A DNA stretch of 64,000 nucleotides, taken from the NCBI GenBank assembly GCA_030538275.1, contig JAUNUH010000001.1, positions 1-64,000 of the forward strand, written 5' to 3'. This document shows, one piece after another, positions 17,540-25,234 of this stretch. Every line of letters starts with the position of its first letter. Within the stretch, counting starts at the first letter, position 1. The position numbers were made by a program, and so were the translations under genes. The notes under the pieces are model-generated. The model was given only the letters and a program-made list of their open reading frames with translations. It made no database searches and was not told where the DNA came from. Origin of the DNA: Flavobacteriaceae bacterium. GTDB taxonomy: Bacteria; Bacteroidota; Bacteroidia; Flavobacteriales; Weeksellaceae.

Positions 17540-20023
17540 TTATAAATCGATATCCAATCCAAAGTAAAAATTAATTGGCATGATCGGCGCCCAAACCATC
17601 CCTCCATCAAAGTAGTTTCCAAAAGGATTTCTAACATCCAAGATTGGATTTTCCTGCGTGTAACTCAGTATATTTTCGGCACCCAAATATACTCTCAGTT
17701 TTGAATTCAAACTGCGTGCAATTTGCCCATTCAACACAAAATAGGCATCAGAATAGTCAGGCAATTGAAATTCTGCCGGATTAGACGATGTATCTGGAAT
17801 GCGTTGCTCGCCTACCCATTGTAGGGTAGAGTCAAAGCTCCATTGGCTGCCATTAGCTTTTTTGAATGTACTATAGGATAAATTCAAAAATGCTCTGTGT
17901 TGTGGCGTAAAAGGTAATTCCTTTTTCCCAGACAAATAATTCCCTTGGGTTGTATAATTTTTGTAGGCCAATCTGGCATCTACTCTACGAATCGGCTGAA
18001 AATCCCACTGAATTTGAAATGCATTGGCATAGGATCCACCATCCATATTGTAAAATCTGATTTCCTGTGGATTCTCTAAATCTGGAATGATTTGATTTTC
18101 GAAATCTGTCCTGAAAAAATCTGCAATTATACTGGATTTACGGTCAAATACTCTGAATTCTTGATGCAAACTTACACCGTAATTCCAGGCAATTTCGGGA
18201 TCCAGGCCATAAATATTTCCATTAGAACCCATAATTACCACATCTCTATTACTGGCTAAATAAGATTGAGATTCTGCAAAAACATTCGCTGTTCTGAATC
18301 CACGACCTGCAGAAGCACGTAGAGTGGTTGAAGGCGTAATGTCATACTTGATATTGGCTCTTGGCGTAAATTGTGTTCCTGCCAAATTATGAAAATCTAC
18401 TCTCGAGCCAATTACGGCAGTGAGTTTTTCTCCTATATACGAATATTCGACAAAAGCTCCTGGAACGGTTTCATTGCGCTTGTATGAATCTGAACGATAA
18501 TCCTCATCAAATCTATCATACATGAAAGATGCACCCGCTTTGTACTTATGCCTTAAATCTCCTAAAATACTTTCCCAGATCAAATTAGAATAAAATGTAT
18601 TTTGAATTCCGTTGTAGGGAGTGAGCCCAAAATAGGATTTTTGCTCGTGATACGTATATTGATTCATCCACCCAATCGATTGCCAGGGTTTTTCTTTGTA
18701 AATATATCCCGTCTTGTTCCATGCTTGAAAACGCGAAATATCTATACCTGCACCATAGCGGTTATTGGTCAATTTGTCTGTGTCTGCATGAAAATCCATA
18801 TCCCCAGAAAGGCGTCTGTCATCAACAAAACTCAACCCAAAATGTGTAGCATAACCAGAGTTGTCCAAGTCGTTGGCATTGAGTAAATAGGTAGCATTTA
18901 TTTGTCGGCCAATGGGTTGATCCATAAAATTGTCGTCATTGGTGTCGATACGGTTTACCGTTGCGTTTCCATGTAGCAACACACTTTGAGACCAAATTCG
19001 GTTGATGGTATCGGTATGCACAACATTCCCTTCAAATCTTGAGTTGAGGTCTCCGAACAGATTGAGGGCTGTTTTTCCTTTGGAATGCGTTTTGAAAAGC
19101 TCTGTATTGATTTGCCCAGAGATGGATTCATAACCATTGGTTACCGTGCTTCCCCCTTTGGTAAGTTGAATTCCAGAAATCCATCTTCCAGGTATAAAAT
19201 TCATACCATAGGCAGTGGCCAATCCACGAATATCTGGAAGTAATTCCTTTGTAATTAAAGTGTATTTTTGGTCCAAACCAAGCATTTTTATTTGTTTGGT
19301 TCCAGTTACCGCATTGGCATAATTCACATCTACGGTGGCATTGGTTTCGAAACTTTCAGAAAGATTACAGCAAGCTGCTTTCAATAATTCACCTGCATCT
19401 ATATTATAGGTAAGTGCAATGCTTTTTCCATCCAAAGCCGTTGCTGCTTTGTTACCACGCATTTGTGTAGCCGTGAGTGTAATAGTGTCATCAAAGTAGT
19501 TTTCCTCATCTTCTGCGGATTCCGTTTCCTCTTCTTCTACGGCAACAACTACGGGTTCGTCTTTTATTTCAGACGCTTCTGTCTGTGTATTTATTTCATT
19601 TTCAACGTGTTGTGCATGGTCGTGTGCATGGTTATGGGTGTTTTCATTTTCCGTTAAATGTGTGCCTGTACTTTCGGTAATTCTTTCCCAAGGGGTAACT
19701 CGGTCATAGAGACAGCAAGTTGACAAGCTGCGATAATCTTTATCCTCTGCGGTATAGCGTTGATTGTCATGACCTGCTTCCGCCACTTTACGCATAATTT
19801 TGTTGAAATTTGTCTTTTTGGGATCAAATTTAACGATGAGTTCTTTGGTTTGTATATTCCAGTTGCCCGTTGCGCTCGGCTCAGTTGCAACGGCATTTTC
19901 TATGGTGATTTTGCATGTGTTACAGTTTCCCCGTACCAGTATGCTTTCTGTTTTGAATTGATTTTCTTGTCCATAAACACCTAATGTGATGAGACAGAAG
20001 AAAATCCAAATAATATTTTTCAT
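17540..20023 (-). CDS. TonB-dependent receptor with N-terminal heavy-metal-associated domain
   Basis: An 827-residue outer-membrane receptor. The signal peptide (residues 1-18) is followed by an HMA-like domain with GNCNTCK (CxxC metal site), then a His-rich and acidic linker (THNHAHDHAQH; VAVEEEETESAEDEE). The plug domain (about 215-310: AACCNLSESFETN, GYESISGQIN) and a large beta-barrel ending in FYFGLDIDL complete it. The CxxC and His-rich parts suggest copper or another soft metal as ligand; this is inference. It lies 72 bases after a Cys/His-rich small protein gene on the same strand, probably one transcript. Most TonB receptors have a carboxypeptidase-like domain in place of the HMA domain. 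Confidence 0.9.
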   Translation of the reverse strand: MKNIIWIFFCLITLGVYGQENQFKTESILVRGNCNTCKITIENAVATEPSATGNWNIQTKELIVKFDPKKTNFNKIMRKVAEAGHDNQRYTAEDKDYRSLSTCCLYDRVTPWERITESTGTHLTENENTHNHAHDHAQHVENEINTQTEASEIKDEPVVVAVEEEETESAEDEENYFDDTITLTATQMRGNKAATALDGKSIALTYNIDAGELLKAACCNLSESFETNATVDVNYANAVTGTKQIKMLGLDQKYTLITKELLPDIRGLATAYGMNFIPGRWISGIQLTKGGSTVTNGYESISGQINTELFKTHSKGKTALNLFGDLNSRFEGNVVHTDTINRIWSQSVLLHGNATVNRIDTNDDNFMDQPIGRQINATYLLNANDLDNSGYATHFGLSFVDDRRLSGDMDFHADTDKLTNNRYGAGIDISRFQAWNKTGYIYKEKPWQSIGWMNQYTYHEQKSYFGLTPYNGIQNTFYSNLIWESILGDLRHKYKAGASFMYDRFDEDYRSDSYKRNETVPGAFVEYSYIGEKLTAVIGSRVDFHNLAGTQFTPRANIKYDITPSTTLRASAGRGFRTANVFAESQSYLASNRDVVIMGSNGNIYGLDPEIAWNYGVSLHQEFRVFDRKSSIIADFFRTDFENQIIPDLENPQEIRFYNMDGGSYANAFQIQWDFQPIRRVDARLAYKNYTTQGNYLSGKKELPFTPQHRAFLNLSYSTFKKANGSQWSFDSTLQWVGEQRIPDTSSNPAEFQLPDYSDAYFVLNGQIARSLNSKLRVYLGAENILSYTQENPILDVRNPFGNYFDGGMVWAPIMPINFYFGLDIDL

Positions 20024-20095
20024 TGATAATTAAAATTCGTTGTAAGATTAAAAAAATTAAGACAGCCATGATTGAATGACTGATTCAGTATTTAT

Positions 20096-20509
20096 TTAAG
20101 CAACGAATTTTGGGGGATTCCAGAAGAGGAAAATAAAATTTTGAAGGCTCAAATCCTGGTGATAAACAGGTTGAGTAGATTCAATGGATGAAATTTTTAC
20201 TATACAAGAAGTACAGAAATCAGGTGATTGAATCGTTTGTACCAATACATGACATGCGTGGTTTGAACAATTATCCTTGCATTTGTCTTTACAAGAAGGT
20301 TGTGAACTGTTTTCTACATCTGCATGACAATTTTTAATTTCTACCGACAATTCATGACAAGCATCATGAGGGGTAGGAGTCTCGGTTTGATGACAGCAAG
20401 TAGATTGTACTAATTTTTCATGATTCAACTCAAAGCTAAATCCCAACACTGGTGATAATATCATCAGAAGGGACAAAAGTACTTGTAGTATGAATTGGAA
20501 TAATTTCAC
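20096..20509 (-). CDS. Cys/His-rich small envelope protein, probable metal-related
   Basis: About 137 residues, with an N-terminal hydrophobic segment (KLFQFILQVLLSLLMILSPVLG) as signal or anchor. The rest is rich in Cys and His: CCHQTETPTPHDACHE, NCHADVE, CKDKCKDNCSNHACH, and CTSC. It ends in WNPPKFVA. I do not recognise a named family; the residues suggest metal or thiol chemistry. The GTG at 20509 is chosen as start because the promoter-like box TACATTTG (20523-20516) overlaps the in-frame TTG at 20518. The later ATG (20464) would cut the hydrophobic segment. The position just before a metal-type TonB receptor supports a shared role. Confidence 0.7.
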   Translation of the reverse strand: MKLFQFILQVLLSLLMILSPVLGFSFELNHEKLVQSTCCHQTETPTPHDACHELSVEIKNCHADVENSSQPSCKDKCKDNCSNHACHVLVQTIQSPDFCTSCIVKISSIESTQPVYHQDLSLQNFIFLFWNPPKFVA

Positions 20510-20515
20510 TGAATG

Positions 20516-20523
20516 CAAATGTA
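20516..20523 (-). promoter_or_regulatory. Promoter -7 box of Cys/His-rich protein gene
   Basis: TACATTTG on the minus strand matches TAnnTTTG. It lies only 6 bases before the GTG start, implying a leaderless or near-leaderless mRNA. Confidence 0.5.
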
Positions 20524-20558
20524 CAAAAAATTAGTTAGAAAATTTATTTTTTATTAAA

Positions 20559-21197
20559 TCAGTTGAATTTACAAATGTCTTTGTGAGATACATCCAATTG
20601 AATCATATTAATTACATTCCCATCAGAATCTGTTCTGGCCGCAGTAAGTTTTTTTCCGTAACCTGCGCCCGTATCTAGAAACCAGGCATTTGCACGTGAA
20701 TCATAGGTAGGTTCATCTACTACAGAATGACCGATAAACTGCATTTTATCAATATTCTTGAGCTCCTGATTATTAAATAATATATTAATTTCCTTTTGAG
20801 AAACGGGAGGATAGGAGTCTATACCGATTCCTGCATGACTGAAAAATACTTTTCCATTTTCATAAAAGTGAGGTAAATCTTCCATCCAGTCGAGCACCTG
20901 AAGATAATCGAGGTTGTAATTTTCAAATTTTTGCTTGACAGAAAGTGTAATGCTTTTGGGATCACGATAATATCTTTCAAATAAAAATTCGTTATTACCT
21001 TTGAGTATCAATACCTTTTCGGCAAACTTTTCCTGTAGATTTAATAGGTATTCTAATACGGCAAAGGTATGTTTACCCTTATTGACCATATCTCCCAAAA
21101 TAACGAGTTTTTCTTTTGACATATCCCAGTGATTGTCAATCAATTGCCGCATTGTGTAATAGCAGCCATGTATATCGCCTACTATAAAATAATTCAT
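20559..21197 (-). CDS. PPP-like metallophosphoesterase with altered active-site motifs
   Basis: A 212-residue calcineurin-like phosphoesterase of the PrpA/ApaH (PPP) type. The motifs in order are GDIHG (7-11), GDMVNKG (35-41, normally GDxVDRG), GNNE (67-70, normally GNHE), SHAG (120-123) and GHS (156-158). The metal ligands of the first motifs are kept, but the His of GNHE, the general acid of PPP phosphatases, is Asn. The protein may have altered specificity or slow catalysis, or use another acid. It stands alone, divergent from the patatin gene. A phosphoprotein or dinucleotide substrate is possible but cannot be read here. Confidence 0.82.
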   Translation of the reverse strand: MNYFIVGDIHGCYYTMRQLIDNHWDMSKEKLVILGDMVNKGKHTFAVLEYLLNLQEKFAEKVLILKGNNEFLFERYYRDPKSITLSVKQKFENYNLDYLQVLDWMEDLPHFYENGKVFFSHAGIGIDSYPPVSQKEINILFNNQELKNIDKMQFIGHSVVDEPTYDSRANAWFLDTGAGYGKKLTAARTDSDGNVINMIQLDVSHKDICKFN

Positions 21198-21330
21198 GAT
21201 TTTTGACTCAACGCAAATTTGAATAAAATAATCATATATTCAATTAACTAAAAATCAGCAAATTGTTAAATTAATTTTAAATATAGTAATTTCGGGAAAA
21301 TTACACTGACCAAAATCAATCGTATTTCAC

Positions 21331-21338
21331 TAAATTTG
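21331..21338 (+). promoter_or_regulatory. Patatin gene promoter, -7 box
   Basis: TAAATTTG matches TAnnTTTG, 45 bases before the patatin ATG. No clear -33 TTG is seen. Confidence 0.45.
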
Positions 21339-21383
21339 GATATGTATTTGATGCAAATTAATGAGTTGAATTAGACCCCATTT

Positions 21384-22205
21384 ATGTTTCATTTTTTCAA
21401 ATCTTCCAAAAAAGACCGAAAATCGGTTTCGCTGGTATTGTCTGGCGGTGGTGCACGAGGTCTTGGACATATTGGTGTGTTGGAAGTGCTTGAAGAGTAT
21501 GATTTCAAGATTCATTCCATTTCTGGGAGTTCAATGGGTGCATTGGTAGGCTGCTTGTATGCACAAGGACATCTTGCAGATTTCAAAGCCTGGATCTTGC
21601 AGTTGAACCGATTCCAAGTAGTTAAATTACTGGATTTTACGCTATCACGCAGAGGTATAATCAAAGGTGATCGTATTTTTAGCAAATTGAATCAACTTTT
21701 TCCATTGGGCGATTTAGAAAATTTGCAAATCCCTGTAAATGTGATTGCAACACGACTTTTTGCCAACCAAACGCTTTGTCTTGATCATGGTGACGCATAT
21801 CAAGCCATTCGTGCATCGATGTCGAATCCTTCGATTTTTGCTCCTATCGAACTCGAAAATGAAGTTTTGGTCGATGGCGGAATCATGGATAATATTCCAA
21901 TTAAATACGCCAAAAGACACAAAAAAGATTTGCTGATTGCTGTGGATGTTAACGCCTTTCTTCCTTATGAATTTGAGCGACCGAAATTAAACAAAACCAC
22001 CTATTTTAATGTGATGAACCAAACCATCAGTTTATTAATAGAATCCAATGCTAGACAGTCGATAGCCAAATATCCTCCTGATCTTTTTATTCAGCTTTCT
22101 CGTAAATCTTGTGATATTTTTGATTTTTTTGCTGCCGAAAGGCAAATAGCTTATGGCAGAAGCTGCGCAGAGATGGCTATAAATCGTTTTTTGAAAGAAG
22201 CTTAG
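21384..22205 (+). CDS. Patatin-like phospholipase (RssA-like)
   Basis: A 273-residue cytoplasmic serine hydrolase predicted to cleave acyl esters of lipids. It has the full patatin set: the oxyanion-hole motif SGGGARG (about 20-26), the nucleophile motif GSSMG (about 49-53), and the catalytic DGG of the Ser-Asp dyad (VDGGIMDN, about residue 162). There is no signal peptide. The N-terminal KKDRKS stretch is basic. Its stop codon overlaps the stop of the convergent aminotransferase gene by 4 bases, so the two 3' ends share sequence. Confidence 0.92.
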   Translation: MFHFFKSSKKDRKSVSLVLSGGGARGLGHIGVLEVLEEYDFKIHSISGSSMGALVGCLYAQGHLADFKAWILQLNRFQVVKLLDFTLSRRGIIKGDRIFSKLNQLFPLGDLENLQIPVNVIATRLFANQTLCLDHGDAYQAIRASMSNPSIFAPIELENEVLVDGGIMDNIPIKYAKRHKKDLLIAVDVNAFLPYEFERPKLNKTTYFNVMNQTISLLIESNARQSIAKYPPDLFIQLSRKSCDIFDFFAAERQIAYGRSCAEMAINRFLKEA

Positions 22206-23401
22206 CTCATTTCTTCAAGACTTTCCAGAATAATTTCACAGCCTTTTTTTATTTCGTCCTCTGTAATAGTGAGTGGAGGGGTAATTCTCAAAAATTGAAC
22301 TTCGTATAATAACCAAAAGACGATTAGTCCTTTTTCCATACACTTTTTGGCTAGTTCTAGCGTGATTTCGGGAGAGCTTAGTTCTGGTGCCAGCATCAAT
22401 CCTTTACCCGGTAGGGATTTGATGCCGGGATGAACGAGCAATTCTCTGAACAATTTTTCTTTTAACAAAGTTTGTGCAATCAAATGAGATTCTGAAAGTT
22501 CTTCCAAAACAGCCAAAGCTGCTGCTGCAACCACAGGATTTCCACCAAAAGTGGTAATATGCCCTAGTTTTGGGTTGGATTGAAGTTGCTTCATGTGTTC
22601 GTAACGTGCTGTGAATGCGCCTATTGGCATTCCACCTGCCATGCCTTTGCCCATGACCAAAATATCCGGAACTACATCATAATGCTCAAAGGCAAATAAT
22701 TTTCCTGTGCGTCCAAATCCTGGTTGAATTTCATCTAAAATCAACAAGGCACCCACCTTTTCACATTTGTCTTTTACCGCTTTCAACCATCCATGCATAG
22801 GTTGAATAAATCCGGCTGCACCTTGTATGGTTTCTAATAATACTCCTGCAGTTTGTGAAGTTATTTTATCAATATCATCGAAATTATTGAATTCAATAAA
22901 TTGAATATCAGGAAGTAGTGGCCTGAATGCACGTTTGAAATCTTCATTTCCAGAAACCGAAAGTGCGCCATGCGTATTCCCATGATAGGCCATTTTAGCT
23001 GAAATAATTTCGCCTCTTCCTGTTACTCGTTTGGCTAATTTGATGGATGCATCAATCGCTTCTGCACCCGAATTTACCAAATAGGTAGTTTCTAAGGGCT
23101 CTGGTAGTAGCGTAGCCAATTTCTTGCAAAGTGCCACAGGTTTTTCCAGAGCATATTCGCCATACACCATTACATGTAGATGCTTATCCACCTGTTCGTG
23201 TATCGCTTTTAAAATTCGTGGATGGCTGTGTCCCAAGGTGTTGGCAGAAACTCCCGATGCGAAATCTAGGAAAGCTTTTCCGTTTTTATCGTAAATATAG
23301 TTTCCAGCAGCATGTGAAACTTCAAATGCTGATGCAAAGGCGGTTGTTTGCGCTTGATAGAGGAAAAAATCTTTTTGTAATGCAGTTTTTTTTTCTGCCA
23401 T
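22202..23401 (-). CDS. Class III (acetylornithine/ornithine-type) aminotransferase
   Basis: A 399-residue PLP enzyme of fold type I. The key segments are LVNSGAEAIDASIKLAK, LILDEIQPGFGRTGKLFAFEH (PLP ring Asp), and MGKGMAGGMPIGAF (Schiff-base Lys). It belongs to the broad aspartate/ornithine/4-aminobutyrate aminotransferase family; the amino donor cannot be assigned from sequence alone. It lies at the end of a minus-strand run (glycosyltransferase, lipoprotein, aminotransferase) with gaps of 25 and 43 bases, consistent with one operon. The convergent patatin gene overlaps its stop codon. Confidence 0.9.
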   Translation of the reverse strand: MAEKKTALQKDFFLYQAQTTAFASAFEVSHAAGNYIYDKNGKAFLDFASGVSANTLGHSHPRILKAIHEQVDKHLHVMVYGEYALEKPVALCKKLATLLPEPLETTYLVNSGAEAIDASIKLAKRVTGRGEIISAKMAYHGNTHGALSVSGNEDFKRAFRPLLPDIQFIEFNNFDDIDKITSQTAGVLLETIQGAAGFIQPMHGWLKAVKDKCEKVGALLILDEIQPGFGRTGKLFAFEHYDVVPDILVMGKGMAGGMPIGAFTARYEHMKQLQSNPKLGHITTFGGNPVVAAAALAVLEELSESHLIAQTLLKEKLFRELLVHPGIKSLPGKGLMLAPELSSPEITLELAKKCMEKGLIVFWLLYEVQFLRITPPLTITEDEIKKGCEIILESLEEMS

Positions 23402-23444
23402 AAGAGATGAATTTAGATGAAATTACATTCAGAATATTAAATTA

Positions 23445-23795
23445 TTATTGAAAAAGTAATAAAATCAATGCGGCAATTCCTGCATAAACGCCTACCGTTA
23501 AGGCATCTGATCTTCCTCTGGAAAAACTGCGATGCTCTACTTGGCTTATGTCATTTTTATGAAATTTAATCAGGTTTTTTTCTTTCATATTCACATGTGC
23601 CACCAAAGAATCACCATCCCATTGAACCGCTTTTATTTTGTATTTTTTTCCACCAGAAGTTATTTCGTAATATTTATCCTTTATCAATTGTTCATTTAAT
23701 GCTGGTAAAGGTTCATCTTCTTTCAACTCAAGGGGTTTGTACACATAGCAAGAAGTGAAGTAAATCAAAATAAAAAGGGTGAATATAAATTTCAT
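23445..23795 (-). CDS. Small hypothetical lipoprotein
   Basis: A 116-residue protein with a lipoprotein signal (FTLFILIYFTSC, lipobox Cys16), a short beta-rich middle part (YYEITSGGKKYKIKAVQWDGDSLVAHV), and a C-terminal hydrophobic stretch (ALTVGVYAGIAALILLLF) that could be a membrane helix. I recognise no named domain. It lies between a glycosyltransferase gene and an aminotransferase gene on the same strand with small gaps, so it is probably co-transcribed with them. Envelope location is inferred from the lipobox. Confidence 0.8.
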   Translation of the reverse strand: MKFIFTLFILIYFTSCYVYKPLELKEDEPLPALNEQLIKDKYYEITSGGKKYKIKAVQWDGDSLVAHVNMKEKNLIKFHKNDISQVEHRSFSRGRSDALTVGVYAGIAALILLLFQ

Positions 23796-23820
23796 TGGTT
23801 ATAATTTGGAATAAAATTAA

Positions 23821-25116
23821 TTAAAAATTTTCAATCAAATCAATAAATTCAAAAGCGGCGTTTTTTCGTGAAAATTTGGACGTATTTCGATGAACAGATT
23901 GATTGAGTATATCGTTTTCAAACTCTTTGAACCAGATTTTAATAGTTTCGGCTATAGCGTCTGCGTTATGTCTTTCTATCACAGTTCCGGCATTTGTTGA
24001 TTGCATTATTTGCGCAATGTCTGAATCTGGATTTCCAAGGCACAATATGCGTCGATTGGCAGCAAGATATTCAAAAAATTTGCTTGGAATTATTCCTTTT
24101 TCATTAGGAGTTTCGTTGATGAGTAATAGCAAAATCTGGGATCGCTGCAACATTACAATTGCTTCTTGATGAGGTATAAACGGCAAAAATTCTGTTTTGC
24201 TGGAAAGATGAGGATATTGTGAAATTTCGTTTTTTACATGCGGTGAAATATTTCCGATTAATCGCAGAATAAACTGATTTCTAAATTCATTTTTCTTACA
24301 AACTTCTTCCAAAACTTTCCATAATTCAGAGGGGTTTCGATCGTCGTTTAAAGAACCTATATAGGTAATGACGAATTGGTCGTCTGCATGAATTTCTTTT
24401 TTAAAATCCTGTCGGTCGAATCCGTTGTAAATCGTTTTTACCGGTTTGCGTGCAGTTATCGTCAATTCTTGTGCCCACGACGGTGAAACAGTAGTAATGG
24501 CATCTGCATATTTGAGTACTTCTTTTTCGAGTTTTGCATGCTTTTGAATTGCCGATGAGCGCATAGGCAATTTATCAAAATAATCAATACTTGTCCAGGG
24601 ATCACGAAAATCTGCCAGCCATTTGAGATGGGGATGGCGTAATTTGAGCCTTAATCCGATAATGTGAACAGAATGGGGTGGACCCGTGGTTATGATAACA
24701 TCTTGTGGATGTTCTTTCATAAATTGATTCAAAAATTTGAAAGAAGGCATTATCCACCAGGCGCGCGCATCTGGAATAAACCAATTAGCCCTAATCCACA
24801 AAGATAATTTTGAAAGAAGTGAGCGTTTTTCTTTTTCTTCTATTTGACCTTTTTGATAATCAGCATTTTTTGAATTGAATCGCGAAGCCATTGCATAGGG
24901 TTCACGAATAGGTTGTGAAATTTGTTTAATTTCTGTTGGAATTTTCTCTAATAAACTTTCATCAATAATGGGATAATCAGCATTTTGAGGGTGATAAACC
25001 GTTACATCAAAATGTTTTACCAGATATGTGCTGGTTTGTAACCAACGCTGTACACCAGCACCTCCAGCGGGTGGCCAATAATAGGTAAGCAGTAGTACTT
25101 TTTTACGCTCTGGCAT
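23821..25116 (-). CDS. Glycosyltransferase family 4-like
   Basis: A 431-residue GT-B type glycosyltransferase. The N-terminal half has LLLTYYWPPAGGAGVQRW, a typical acceptor-side glycine-rich start. The linker has ADFRDPWTS and ITTVSPSW, and the C-terminal half has TIYNGFDRQDF, ITYIGSLNDDRNP and a late ENF end. It probably adds a sugar to a surface polysaccharide, lipid or protein; donor and acceptor are unknown. It heads a minus-strand run with a lipoprotein and an aminotransferase, which could hint at an amino-sugar-related pathway, but no other surface-glycan genes are nearby. Confidence 0.88.
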   Translation of the reverse strand: MPERKKVLLLTYYWPPAGGAGVQRWLQTSTYLVKHFDVTVYHPQNADYPIIDESLLEKIPTEIKQISQPIREPYAMASRFNSKNADYQKGQIEEKEKRSLLSKLSLWIRANWFIPDARAWWIMPSFKFLNQFMKEHPQDVIITTGPPHSVHIIGLRLKLRHPHLKWLADFRDPWTSIDYFDKLPMRSSAIQKHAKLEKEVLKYADAITTVSPSWAQELTITARKPVKTIYNGFDRQDFKKEIHADDQFVITYIGSLNDDRNPSELWKVLEEVCKKNEFRNQFILRLIGNISPHVKNEISQYPHLSSKTEFLPFIPHQEAIVMLQRSQILLLLINETPNEKGIIPSKFFEYLAANRRILCLGNPDSDIAQIMQSTNAGTVIERHNADAIAETIKIWFKEFENDILNQSVHRNTSKFSRKNAAFEFIDLIENF

Positions 25117-25234
25117 TTGGCGAAGTTAAGCTTTTTAGAATTTCTAGCAGAAAATTCCTATGTATATCTAATTTTTAAATAAGATTGAAAAATAATTATA
25201 AATTCAATTCTCCTGGATTTTTTCAATTCAATTT

